DNA of 64,000 nucleotides from assembly GCA_028023455.1 (NCBI GenBank), contig JAQFVV010006199.1, positions 3,682,646 through 3,746,645 on the forward strand, written 5' to 3'. The number at the start of each line of letters is the position of its first letter. Within the stretch, counting starts at the first letter, position 1. The translations under genes were made by a program, and so were the position numbers. Shown one piece after another: positions 35,525 through 49,211 of this stretch. Under the pieces are notes generated by a model. The model saw nothing but the letters and a program-made list of their open reading frames with translations. It was not told the DNA's origin and made no database searches. The stretch comes from Epiperipatus broadwayi. Lineage: Eukaryota > Onychophora > Udeonychophora > Euonychophora > Peripatidae.

Positions 35525-35717
35525 TTACATATAACCATATAATTCTATAATTAAAACACTTCAAACATTTAAAAGTCTCATTTTCCTCTTTTCTTTATAA
35601 AAACTTTATTTCTTGTATACAAGAAATAAAGTTTTTATAAAAAAAAAAGAGAGGAAAATGAGACTTTTAAATGTTTGAAGTGTTTTAATTATAAAATTAT
35701 AATTATATGGTTATATG
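35525..35717. repeat. Nearly perfect palindrome, ~95-bp arms, no loop
   Basis: Centre at 35617/35618 (TTGTA|TACAA). The arms match almost base for base (AAATGAGACTTTTAAATG on the right against CATTTAAAAGTCTCATTT on the left), with a few differences near 35600-35650 and 35680-35700. Very recent origin or ongoing correction is implied. Confidence 0.95.
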
Positions 35718-36265
35718 TAATGTATATTTTGAAAAGAAAAAAAGGATGGAGTGGTGATTAGAGGGTTTTAAACAGAAGTAAATGGATTTGATACATATAT
35801 TTATTTTAAAAATTACCAATATTATGAATATAATATTAAAATATTTATTGTTATTTTAAAAAAAAGTTATTAAGAAGCATTTAAGGATAAAATAAGATGA
35901 AGAAAGAAGTTTGCTCTTAAGTGTAAGAAAACTCTTTGATCCCTCTTGGAGGATTTAAAAGAATCAAGCAAGGAAATTTATAATGCCCACTCATTATATT
36001 TTTGTCACTATACTGTTATTACTATGTGATTATATGGTTATTCATATAATAAACACAAATGAGCTGCTTACCATTATGTATCATTGTAAGTTTAGTGATT
36101 TTTTATCACTAAGTTTAAGATCAAGAAACACTATGGTCTTTTTTGATAGTCAATTCTTAATTGAAATATGAGTTTTTTTTAAAGTAGTGTAAGTGTATGT
36201 ATGAATAAACAAATATTTTTATATCATTAACAATCATGACAAAAAACTATGGTCCTTATTTTCAG

Positions 36266-36313
36266 GAGGCTGCAAAGTTGCAAGCCAAGGCAGCAGCTAA
36301 TGGCCAAAAATAA
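36266..36313 (+). other. Candidate 3'-terminal coding exon (hypothetical)
   Basis: A classic acceptor (CCTTATTTTCAG) is followed by 15 codons and TAA, reading EAAKLQAKAAANGQK. At roughly half G+C it is far above the background, and codon choice looks coding. AATAAA overlaps the stop. Such Ala/Lys/Gln-rich ends occur in many coiled-coil proteins; I do not recognise which. The rest of the gene would lie upstream on the plus strand but no partner exon was found. Confidence 0.35.
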
Positions 36314-36539
36314 AGGTACTAAGAATCCCTGATTGTGAATTCAGGCTGCCATTAAATGAAAACATTTTATTTAGGCATCTACAATTACAGATCACTTTCA
36401 AATGCAAAAGCATGACATAAACTGTAAGAAATGTCTAATATTAAAAGAGATTTTGTTAAGTTGAAAAGATGAAGAGATAATTGTTTAAAAGGTTATTGAA
36501 AGCTCAAGTGAAGTAGAATTCATTACAAATAAAAAATTA

Positions 36540-38570
36540 AAAGAATAACACTGTGAAGATGGATGGTATATCAGACAGACTAGCAATATTAGTTAATTAT
36601 AATTAATGGAGAACACCAAATGCTGACAAAATCAAGTTTATGATTTATTAAGTTCTCATAGTGATGAAGACAGTAAAAGATTGTTAAATGAGTGTATAAA
36701 ATGCTTTTGGTCAAACTAAGCAACATTTCAAAATTTTCATGAAAGACTTTAATACTAGAATTGATAAATAATCAACAGAAGAAAGTTCTGTTAGTAAATT
36801 TAGTTATTGTGACAAAAATGAGAGATAACACAAATTTATGGAATTTGAAGAAAAGGAAAAACCATGTGCTATAAATTACTTTTTTGAAGAAAATACAAAA
36901 TGGAAATGAATATAAAAACATCCAAGTGAAGGTATAGCAGAATTGTATTATTTTTTGTTTAACAGAAAATTTGTATTTCAACATTGTAATGTTTTTAATA
37001 GATTCAATACAGGAAGTGATTGTCTAATATTGAGATGTAAGATATGTATTAATGCAAACAAAAAAATGAAAACTAGTAAGGAAAGTAATATTAATAATTA
37101 AATATTTCTGATATTTAGAAATATTCCCAATGATTTTAAATTAATATTTGTAATTCATTTTACATATTAACAAACTTTGAACATGATTCAAACTTGACTC
37201 AAATCAGAGATAATTGATATTCTATATAAAAAAAACTACAATAAAGATATATGGTGCCAAGAAGCAGCTATCAAAAAAAATGAATACCTAGAGTTTTACA
37301 AAATAGTCTGAAAAAGAGTTAATAATGATATAAGTTGGTAAAAAAAGCTATAGAAAAGAATAAAAGTCTCAAAAATATAAAACAATATTTTGATATTGGT
37401 ATTTCTCTAGTAAAAACAATAGATGAAAAAAGACAGATGGCATCAAAAAATGAAAGAATTATATAAAGAATTATATTGTAATAAAAAACAAAAAAGCAAA
37501 GTATTTCTGCCATTATTGAATCTTTTGATAGCCCAAATAAGACATGAAATTAAATCTATGAAGAAAAAAAAATATCCTGGCAATGATGAAATTATTAATG
37601 ATATTTTAAAAGAAGTTAAAGAATTAGAAAAATTATTGAAAAACTTATATAATCAAATGTCTAAATGATAAAGATATATCAAATGATTGGAAGAATGCAG
37701 TAGTAATATTGATATTTAAAAAAAGGTAATGCAGAATATATTAGGAACTACAGAACTATCTTCTATCAGTTCTATACAAAATCTATAGCATCATAATTAC
37801 AACTTGTCTATAATGAACTTGGAATTTTAACCAACCAAATAAGCTGAATTAAAATGAATATTCAGAGATATTATTGCCAATAAATATGAATTGTCAGTAT
37901 ATTTTGAATTTGTAGATTATGAAAAGGCATTTATTTTATAAGCATTTTTACAATAATTAAAGTATTGTATCACTAAGATGTAGATGTGAGATATTGTCAT
38001 ATTCTGAAGAATATTTATCAAAATGCAACAGTATATTAACATTGAGGAGATTATATGAGAGGTCATTCCATATTTCTAAACTTTTTACAATAGCTTTACA
38101 AAATAAGATGATAAGCTAAGTAAATTAAAGTAACTGGAAATTATTTAAGGCTTCTAAATTTTCCAAAGATATGGTTGTTTTTACAAGTAATGCTTCTGAG
38201 CATCATGAAATGTTGCAAAGTTATTAGATGAAAATAAAAAGGTAGAATTAAAAATAAATGCTTTAGACTAAAATAATAGTCAGTAGATTTTCTCAAAAGA
38301 ATAAATTAAGATTTGATAATCAGAGATAGAAACATAATGGATAAAATTAAACATATAATTAAACTTGAGTGGAAATGTTTTTGATGGAAATAATTTAATT
38401 TTAAAATGAAATATGCCTACCTGTTTGAAAAGAAACATTTTAAATAGAAGTGTTTTATAAATTCTTGCTTATACCTTTGAGATTTGACTTTAACAAATGA
38501 TGAATATAGAGATTTTATACTATTCAGTGAAGTAAATTATTAATAATAAGATGAGATCAAAAACAAATTA
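36540..38570 (+). pseudogene. RTE-type LINE, endonuclease + RT, 5' part
   Basis: The endonuclease C-terminal half is readable: KIFMKDFNTRIDK (usually MGDFNARIG), SKFSYCDKNE, INYFFEENTKWK, then FNTGSDCLILRCKICINAN (GSDH expected). The linker and RT follow: KAIEKNKSLKNIK, ILKEVKELEKLLKNLYNQ (37600-37660), a WKNAVVILIFKKGN-like stretch (37690-37730), NYRTIFYQFYT, and a FVDYEKAF-like stretch (37908-37930). RT continues to the LTYGSETW area near 38480. Many stops. The ORF then breaks at about 38575 where a fold-back element is inserted, and resumes at 39200. Confidence 0.8.
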
Positions 38571-38579
38571 ACTTGGTAA

Positions 38580-39195
38580 GAAAACTTTTCACTAACATTA
38601 TTTCATAAGGTATTTATTTATATAGCACTATGTTAATAAATTGTAATTATAAATTACAAACAGGCTAATGCACATGTGCATTACAGATTTTAAACTATAT
38701 GTAAATGAATATTCTCATTCTCAAACACAAGATAAAGTCTTTATGAAAAGACAGAATGAATCCATTCATCTTTTCAACCCAAACATTTAAGTATGGATCA
38801 ATCTTAAGTATTTGGAGATGAGAGGATGAAGATATTAAGCAATCACTTTAAATTACTTTATTATGCTTGAATGAATGACACTTGCAAAATTATTTAAAAT
38901 TTACTATACATCATTCTTAGTTGAAATTAAACATATATATAATAAAATATTTATTTATATAGAACTATGTTAATAAATTGTAATTGTAAATTAGCAATCA
39001 GGCTAATTTAAAATAATTTCACAAGCGTCATTTATTCAAGCATAATAAAGCAATTTAAAGTGACTGCTTAATATCTTTACACTCTCATCTCCAAACACTT
39101 AAGATTATCCCATACTTAAATGTCTGGGTTGAAAAGATAGATGGATTCATTCTATCTTTTCATAAAGATGTTATCTTGTGTTTGAGAATGAGAGT
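38580..39195. mobile_element. Fold-back MITE inserted in the RTE LINE
   Basis: Arms of about 190 bp (38703-38900 and 39009-39195) are reverse complements (CTCATTCTCAAACACAAGAT against ATCTTGTGTTTGAGAATGAG). In addition a ~65-bp direct repeat (TTATTTATATAGCACTATG at 38612, and with A for C at 38948) precedes each arm. Removing this segment restores the order of the LINE. No coding capacity; non-autonomous. Confidence 0.8.
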
Positions 39196-39440
39196 ATTTA
39201 TTTACTGACATTATTGAAAAAATTGAGAGACTAAATGGAACTGGGGTGGATTTATTTTTAAAAGAAATGATAATATATGGACAATTAAAATTTTTAATTG
39301 GGCACCAAAAGATTGTAAAATGACTTCACATGGGAGAAGATAGTTGAAGAAAAATGCCTAGAGATGAGAGAAACTGGATTAAACTTATAGAGATACTTCT
39401 GCAATTTGATTGTTAAAGGTTAAAAATGATGATGATATAT
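39196..39440 (+). pseudogene. RTE-type LINE, 3' part of the 36540 copy
   Basis: VTDIIEKIERLN, a WTIKIFNW-like stretch, an RNWIKLIEILL-like end, then ATGATGATGAT as the short-repeat 3' terminus. It continues the copy interrupted at 38575. Confidence 0.75.
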
Positions 39441-39711
39441 AAACAAAAAAAATCTAATTTTAAATAAAATAATTGGAAAAATATGTATAAATATTTGTAG
39501 ATAAAATTAGTTTGATAATCTTAAAAAAAACTAATTGAATGATTTATAAATATATAATGATTTCATTATGGATTCACTTTGTAAATACAAAATAAAGTTA
39601 ATTAAAGTTTCTAATAATAAGATAAGATTTTAATTGCTTATAGAAATGAAAAACTTTAAGTAGCTATGTGTTAGAATGTGACGTCTATACGTAGATAATT
39701 ATTGTTAAACT

Positions 39712-39800
39712 CTACAATTGAAATAATATATATATATATATATATATATATTATTTCAATTGTAGAATTATACTCTACAATTGAAATAATATATATATAA
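39712..39800. repeat. Inverted and direct repeats around (TA)n
   Basis: CTACAATTGAAATAATAT, a TA run, ATATTATTTCAATTGTAG, then CTACAATTGAAATAATAT again: a 20-bp palindrome arm plus a third direct copy. Confidence 0.9.
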
Positions 39801-39804
39801 TACA

Positions 39805-41800
39805 TGTTTCAAAATGTAAGAAATGAAACAAGTAAATATATAAGCATAAAGTTAAATATACTTTATTAATTTGCATAAATTTTGTCTTTTTAAAATATAT
39901 AGTATGTGTGTAAATCAGTTTTGAAAACATAATGAGTATACATAGGTAAGATGAAATCCATTGAATGCTATAATATACCTATTGGATATGTGAGATTTTA
40001 CTTTTTCATATATATATATTTAGAATGTAACGTTGAAAATGATATTATAATGGAAGTGTTGAGTGTTGTTATGAAAATATAATTTGATGCAAAGAATTAG
40101 CGAGTTTTATAAGACAATGTAATATATATATTACTTATTTTATTTATTAATTTATTTTTTAATTGTAATCTGTCTTTATGATATTGACAAAAGACAATCA
40201 GTAAAACCATCTTTCAAAATTGTTTGACACACTGCACAGATATCTTTCACGTTCTCCTTTTTTTAATTTACTGAAAACCGATGTATTAATCTAATTTTAT
40301 CTGGCTACTCTGCTTTAAAAAATGATCTTTCAAAAGTTTTACAAAATTCTTATTGTGAGAAAATCATTAATTGATTTAGAAAAATGTTCTTCAAAAATTG
40401 TTTTAAATGGTAACTAAAACAAAAGCAAGATTTTATATTTTATTTAGTATATTCACCAAAAATATTTCACATGTAATGGAAGACATTCATTTATTCATAA
40501 TATTGCTTTGATCTTACAAAAATGATCTAATCCTCAATGACATAATATATTTATCTCTTGTTATAGTTGCATGTGTTCTCTATCTATTAATGAAGTTAAA
40601 ATCCATATGTCAAAGTAGACTAGAGTTAGAGTATTGATATTTGTCATATTTTTTGTCTAAAAAATCAAAAAAACAAAATAAAACATTGAAAAAGTATGTG
40701 TTTGCATGTATAAAAATAACATAATTTATTTTAAAAATAAACTTAAAATTAATATCCTTTACAATCAAACAATTATTGAAAAACATATTTTCAATAAATA
40801 TGACCAATATAAAGATTGTTAAATAATTTTATTAGTAATAATGGGAAACAGCTGTTATAAACACAAAGCAAAATTAACATGAAAATAATATATTTGGAAA
40901 ATTGAAATTGTTAAATACATTATTTGTTTTTTTTTTTTAAATATTATAATAGTTATCCAGCTTTACATTTCCTAAACTTAATATAGTTTTCTCAACATTA
41001 GATTAAAACATAATCTTATAAGCTATTTAGAAATGACCTACTATAACTTAATTTTCTTTTCATCTATTAATGATTAGAGTTTAAGAAGTTAGTTATCTAG
41101 AATATTTTATTGAATAGTTAGATGGCCCTACTTTGGGTTGAGTTTCAAATTCTCTAAAAACAGCATTTTAGCACAATATATTACTGCTACAAAAGGTTCT
41201 TAATTGAATATTCAGAATAAAAATATTAATGTCACATTCAAATATACTTTTTAGAGTGAACATAAATTATTTTATATATTTTTTTATATATCAGATAAAA
41301 AACAAATTGCTTTATAAAATATATATTAAAAAACTATTAAATATATCAGATTTGCTACTAAAAACATAATTTGACCATTGAGTGCATAACTCCATTCAAC
41401 CAATCAAAAAATTACTGAAATAAGAAATAGATTTTTTTGTGCACTCCCAAACAATTTTTATATTCAACAACATAACTATAAGAATTTGACCTTTTTAGCT
41501 GTTGTTAAAATTGCACCAATTACTTTCAGGACTATCCATGATTGATGTAATTATCTGCTTAAGAAATGAAATTTAACTGCCACTAATTTATGGATAATTG
41601 TAAATCATAAATCTCATAGTTAATGACAATACAATATATGCAAATAGTGTCAGAACTGAAAAACTTAATATAATCATTGAATCTATTTTTTGATATATAT
41701 ATATATAGTCTTAAAACAAAATCTGTAGATTAAACAATAGAATATAATAAAATGAAAACATTGCTCAAGAGGTCATATTCAAACAGAAGATGTGAAGATT
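39805..41800. other. AT-rich stretch, no supported gene
   Basis: Nothing recognisable on either strand. Confidence 0.45.
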
Positions 41801-41808
41801 GCCTTTAA

Positions 41809-42576
41809 CCCTTTAACCGCTAATTATATTATTGGTTGTATGAGGTAAAAATCAAATCTTTTAATTGGCCAACTCACAAACTGAAGACAAAGCCTATTGT
41901 TAAAACATATCCACCTATAATATTAAATTCAACTCAGATACAATTATAAAAAGTATATTACTAATTTTTCAGGTTACGAAAGAGAACGAAAGTTCTTTCA
42001 AAAATAAATTGCTATTTATTTATTATAAAATATATTCAATTTCAGCAAATATAAATCGAATGTCTAAACAAAAAAGTGCTGACGCAAACGCTTTTTTTCA
42101 ATTTTACGTTATGGAAAAGTAAAGATTTCTTTTTGCTAAATCTTAAATATTTTTACTAAAATCTTCAATATTTTTCGAAAATAATTTTGTTTTTTTAGTA
42201 TATTTTTTAAAAAAACTATTTTAATTTCTCATTTTATATTTTTTTAATACTTAAATTACATTTGAAATGAAAATCTCAGTGTTTTTCTTTATTTTCTTTG
42301 ATCAGGCGGTTACTTTGTTATTTCCAGCCAATCAGAATGTCTTTTTTGGCTGAGAGCCAGCTGACAGCCAATCACCGACAAGATTCTTCTTTGTTTAGTT
42401 TTAAATGCGTTTTTTTTTATTTTTTACTTGTAAAATAATTCGGAAGAGGGCACCATCTTACAGAACTTTTAAAAACCTAATCAATAACTGTCAAACGAAT
42501 ATTCTACCATTAAAACTAGAAGAATTAGAGTGACATCAGATGTCGACGAGATGCCTCGTAAGAGGCGGTTAAAGAG
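41809..42576. mobile_element. piggyBac-like MITE candidate (TTAA site)
   Basis: TTAA (41805-41808) precedes the inverted repeat CCCTTTAACCGC (41809-41820). The right end GCGGTTAAAGAG (42565-42576) matches it at 11 of 12 positions. The TTAA target and a CCC start are typical of piggyBac relatives; the right-hand TTAA has become TTTT. The 768-bp interior has no transposase but is richer in G+C near 42320-42400, with two CCAAT motifs and a GGCTG/CAGCC hairpin, and CTCG hairpins at 42540-42570. Confidence 0.5.
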
Positions 42577-42579
42577 TTT

Positions 42580-43550
42580 TTTTACTTCTCAAACCCAACT
42601 TTTTACTAATGTGCTAAACTGCTCGTTTAATAAAAAAAAAACAATTATATTATTTAAAATATAATGTTTATCTTTATTTTTAAAAGTAGACATACACTAA
42701 TATAAAATAATACTGAAGTTAATGTAATATAATTTGTTATATAAAAATATTAATATCAGTTACAAAAAAAATTAAAGTAATGTTTATATTAATTTTTAAT
42801 ACATAGAATTGAAATTATTACGAATGTAATTGTTTGGTACATTTTTAATTGGCATATTTATGGTTTCTAATAAAATAAATTTGTAGTTGTAAATATATCA
42901 ATGATCATGGATTAAAAGTTGGTTTCAAAAGATAGCAAAAAAACAAAAAAAAGATAAATTGATTACATGTCTCAAGACTTCAGAAATTCCATTTCCAAAT
43001 CCACTTATTGTTATATAAATAAAGTGACTTTCTTTTACCAGAATTTCTAAGATAATTTTAATCTATATTCTCTAGTCAATATGTTAAATACAAACATGAT
43101 AAAAAACTAAAAGCTGTCTAATAGTTAACATTATATGTATTTTTATTTTTACTTGATATTATTTTTTCTAATATTTATTTTAATCATGCTTCAATTTTAA
43201 TCTAGATTCCATTTGTACTTTTTCTGATGCTGAAGAAAAATTTATGTTCCATTTATTTAAAAAATTCAAATTTTTTAAATATCTCTATTTACAATATCTA
43301 TTATGAACCTAAAGTATTATATGCACAATTCATTAATACACTTCAGTTCATATAATGTTTTGTTACTAGTGTATGAATTATGCTGTGTTGATTATTATTC
43401 AATAGCAAATAATATTTTAGAAATTTAAATGACCAGTATAATCTGTTTATTAATATTTTCAAATAATTATTGAAAAAAACTATAAAAATAGTCTAAACAC
43501 GCAACAATTTTCTTCATTACATTTGCAATATATATTGCTGTTGACATGGA
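42580..43550. other. AT-rich stretch, no supported gene
   Basis: Nothing recognisable. Confidence 0.45.
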
Positions 43551-43552
43551 TA

Positions 43553-43816
43553 AGAAAACAAGCAGGTGTTACTGACACCATTAAAATAATTAAGATGGAA
43601 GTGGAGTTGATCTGGACATATTTTTAAAAAAGCCGATAATAGATGGACAGTTGAAATCTTATTGGATGTTAAAAAATTGTAAAAGACTTAGAAAGAGACT
43701 GCATGTGAGGTGGATGGATAAAATAAAGAAATGTGTGAAAATATCACAGAAGATGACTTGATTTGGAGAGACCTTTATCTTGCATTGGATTGATAATGTT
43801 TGAAAATGATGATGAT
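43553..43816 (+). pseudogene. RTE-type LINE, 3' fragment
   Basis: Decayed translation keeps KQAGVTDTIKIIK, then RWTVEILLDVKKL, a KRLHVRWMDKIK-like stretch and WRDLYLALD, then GATAATG and ATGATGATGAT. Same 3' organisation as the copies at 14745, 20690 and 39196. Confidence 0.75.
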
Positions 43817-44294
43817 TCAGCTGCTATTATCTATTATTCTCAAATAATATCTAAAATGTAAAATAATTAGAAGTTTTTTTTTATTAATATAAAGAAAATT
43901 ATTTATCAAAAATTATGTGTACAAAGATTGAATTTTTTTTATATATTATTTGATTCTTAATTAAAAGTAAAAAATAATGAAGTATTAAAATATTAATTTC
44001 TTTTATAAAAAATATTTTCTTAGTAAATACAGTTCTAAAATATATTTCTAAAAGTTGTATGATAATTTTTAATTTGAAAACAACTATTAAACCATATTTC
44101 TTCAATGAAATGAACAATGAAGTTTAATATGATAGTAAATTAAAATATGTTATGGGCTGATTAGCAATAATAAACTATGCATACAATAATGAAGTATTAT
44201 CTCTTGATCATTATAATTCATTAACTTTTCATATATTCTTAAACAAAAAACTTAATTCACATATATAAAAATGTACCCAATCAAATTACTTCAC

Positions 44295-44455
44295 AGCATA
44301 TAAAATCTTAAACTGAATTCCAAGAGTTTATAAAAGACCTAGAAAGAGACTACATGTAAGATGGATGGATGAAATAAGAAAGTGTGCAGGGGTGATGTGC
44401 CAAAGAGAGGTTAGAGATCAGAGATAATGGTTGAAAATAATGATGATGATAATTT
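44295..44455 (+). pseudogene. RTE-type LINE, short 3' fragment
   Basis: LNWIPRVYKRPRKRLHVRW-like translation, MDEIRKCAGVMCQR, then ATAATGATGATGATAAT. Better preserved than the other copies but only ~160 bp, a strong 5' truncation. Confidence 0.75.
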
Positions 44456-44770
44456 CTGATTTACATTTTATGATCTCATAAGTAATCGAATTAATAAAAA
44501 TGACACCAGAATCAATTTCTCTCACATTATGTACATTATTTGAAATAATTTCCAGTCATTAGATTAATTAGCTGTTTAAATAAATACTTGAATTTTTCCA
44601 CCAGAAATGATAATCTGATTTTCTATTTAAATAATGCGAACTCTGGTTAGTTTTAAAACTTGAATTTATAGTCAAAGGTGCATATATTTGCAATATATAC
44701 TTTTAGTGTAATATAATAAATATCTCACATGGTGATTAAAAGTTATTTTAATATATATATATTGAAGCAG

Positions 44771-44772
<2 letters not shown>

Positions 44773-44812
<40 letters not shown>
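44773..44812. repeat. (TA)n microsatellite
   Basis: TA run of about 40 bp with short TATATATA satellites on both sides. Confidence 0.95.
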
Positions 44813-44814
<2 letters not shown>

Positions 44815-44819
44815 TATAT

Positions 44820-45680
44820 ATATGGGCTTCATGTATATATTTGCTATTAAGTTGAAAATATTAAAAAAATTTAATGTATAAATTAAATTCTAATTTTATA
44901 TTTATTTAGGGAAAAGGTGAGAAAACATATAATTATTGTAGAATCAGATAAAATAAAAGATGGAATTTAATTAAGAAATGCAATTAATAAAATTTCAAAA
45001 TTAAATTGAATTGAGATTTTAATCAATAGATAATAAAGAAAAGAATTTTATTTGTAAGTTTAACTAATTAATTAATTTAGAGAATAGCCGCCTTTGTTTT
45101 GAGCTATATATATAGAGAGAGGCAAAAGAAGAGAGGATTAGTTAGTGACTACTGAAAACTTCAGAAAGAGTATACTTCTTGAAGAGTTAATTACAGTACA
45201 ATTCTTGCAGAGTTTTGAAAAGTTTTCATTTTAAAGCTGTTAAATTACCTAACGCTATGACTACTAGTGATTAGATTGCTGCAATTTCTGTGCCCAATTC
45301 CGGTGCAGCTGGGCATGGGGTTTCCCTTCTACTATAGAATGCTAGTCTACATTTGTCCATCCATGTTGCTGGCATGCTATGCTGTCGCCATCAAAAAGGA
45401 AGCCACCTATATATAATATCACGGAGTGAACAGCCAATTCTATTATTTGCCAACATCTTTCAAAGGTCTGGTTAAATAATAATTTGATTTAATGATAAAT
45501 TTTAAATGATTAAAGCCTCTCTTTCTTTGCTTTAAATGATTATAAACTAATAATTCTGTAAAATATGTTTGTTTAGATATCTTATTCATTATTTAAATAT
45601 TTTCTTAACGCACGCTTTAGTAAGGACGATTGACTATTGCAATATATACTCAATCTTTCTTAAATTTTGCTAGAATTATT
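44820..45680. other. No supported gene; less AT-rich patch
   Basis: Around 45290-45410 G+C rises, with an inverted TGCCCA/TGGGCA pair (45291/45310). It precedes the hammerhead-bearing repeat and may be part of the same Penelope-like or retrozyme locus, but nothing diagnostic is seen. Confidence 0.35.
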
Positions 45681-46170
45681 ATTTATCTGAAATGGATGGC
45701 GTCAAAGTTGTGAGTGGAGGGAGTTTGACAATGGTAACTGAAAATGTAACAATTTACTCTAGATAAATGCTTTGCATGTAATATATATATATATATGAGA
45801 GATAGTGACCTGGGCCAACTAATGAGTGCTGGTTTAGCACGAAATGCATCTTGGGGGTCATTTGTCTTTTATTATATCTTTATTTATATGAATTTGAAAA
45901 GAATGGGGAAATAGGGAGGTGTTTATTATATCTATAAAGATATTACATACGGGACAGAGAAAGGTGAATAACTCCGTGCGTGTAAATTTTTAAAAAAAAA
46001 TCAGATATATTAATCTTTAACTGAAGTTTAAAGTTTATATCTGTGCTAGAGATAATCTCTAGTTTCGAAAATGATTAGTAATAATCATTAGTGTATTTAT
46101 CTGAAATGGATGGCGTCAAAGTTGTGAGTGGAGGGAGTTTGACAATGGTAAATGAAAATGTAACAATTTA
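45681..46170 (+). mobile_element. Hammerhead-bearing repeat unit F with terminal direct repeats
   Basis: A ~76-bp sequence starting ATTTATCTGAAATGGATGGC is present at 45681 and 46095 with one mismatch, giving a 414-bp head-to-tail period. The hammerhead lies at 45807-45859 between them, next to a (TA)n tract. This is the layout expected from a tandem Penelope pseudo-LTR or a retrozyme. The shared CAGACCCATAT block of the other units is not seen here, so F is a separate lineage. Confidence 0.7.
45807..45859 (+). ncRNA. Hammerhead ribozyme, type I, one core change
   Basis: CTAATGA (45819-45825; the G of CTGANGA is A), a perfect 5-bp helix II GTGCT/AGCAC with loop GGTTT, GAAA (45841-45844), palindromic helix III ATGCAT (45844-45849) and C at 45850 as the cleavage base. 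Helix I pairs CCAA/TTGG, then after an internal loop GACC/GGTC. The single G5-to-A change would be expected to abolish cleavage. Confidence 0.75.
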
Positions 46171-47857
<1,687 letters not shown>

Positions 47858-48819
47858 CCAACTGAAATTTAAAATAAATTTCAAATATGTAATAAAATGC
47901 CAAGTGTAAAAAAAATTATTGATTTTAATAGTGAATATATTAATCTCAGAATATTGGTGGAATATGTTACTATGACAACACTAATATTGAAGCAAAAATG
48001 CTTATTATTAATTGCAATATAAAATGTGTGAATTGGCTATACTTTTGATAAAATGTTAATTATTATTTTTTCATTATTATATGTATTTTGGTTATTGCTT
48101 TCACAGATGTAGACTACAAATAATATACATGAATATTTAATGTCTTAAGTATGTTTTTTTATTTGTATAATATATGTAATATTATATTGGAAGGGTATGT
48201 ATAAAATATCTGTTTCCAATGTAGTATTGTAAGAATGTTGTCTAAATTGTTTAGTTTATGTTGAAGTAAAATAATATTATTTGTATTTTTAAAAATGTAA
48301 ATGTTTGTTATATAATTATGAGTATTTTTATCTTATTATTAGTGTGTAATAATATATTATTTGTGGATTACTGGATAAATTTGACAGAAGAGTTAATGAA
48401 GAGCATTACCATAGTTTTTCTTAGATCAATCAAAAAGATTATAAATAGAACTGAATGGTTTTAATTTTCTCTCTTACATCTTGCCTTCAATAGAAATGAA
48501 CCTAAGTTTGTTCATATAATGTTTATTTTATCATTAACTTTATAAGATGATGGAGTAAGAAAAGTAATATTTGCTCAGAAGGCTGGACAGACTTATCGAG
48601 AATTTACAAGGAATGATAATTTATTAAAAGAATGAAAAGTAATTGTGTTAAAAAACCATCTGAATATTTTTTTGCTAAAATGTATATTGCTTATATTTCA
48701 ACAAAGGGATATGAATGCTAATGACATAAAAATGTATACAAGGATTATTTTCATCTACAATATAGTTTTGTGAGATTGATGAATTATTTCAATACAGGAT
48801 ATAAATTGGTTTATTTTGC

Positions 48820-48990
48820 ATTGCATCATCATGTATAGAAACTGGTGTCTGTTCACTTTTAATGTCTTATAAATTAAATGCCTGATAAATGAGAAGATCT
48901 TTATATTGCATTGTCATGAATGGAAACTGGTGCTTGTACACTTATAATGTCATATAAATTGAATACATGCTAAATGAAAGGATAACTAGG
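48820..48990. repeat. ~85-bp tandem duplication, diverged
   Basis: Two direct copies start with GCATTGCATCATCATGTATA and GCATTGTCATGAATGGAAAC and share AAACTGGTG and a TTATAAATT-like end. Confidence 0.75.
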
Positions 48991-49173
48991 ATATTTGGAA
49001 AATATCAAAATTAACAAAATGTGTTTCATATCAGATAACTTTTCATGATATTTGTACCAATTCTGGAGTCATAAAATATCATCAAATTATAATTTAAGAA
49101 ATAAATATTAGAATTGGGGTATTACTTTGAAGTGTCATATTGGAGGATGATTAATCAGGTTATTTATTAACAT

Positions 49174-49174
<1 letters not shown>

Positions 49175-49211
<37 letters not shown>
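49175..49211. repeat. (TTA)n microsatellite
   Basis: About 12 ATT units. Confidence 0.95.
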
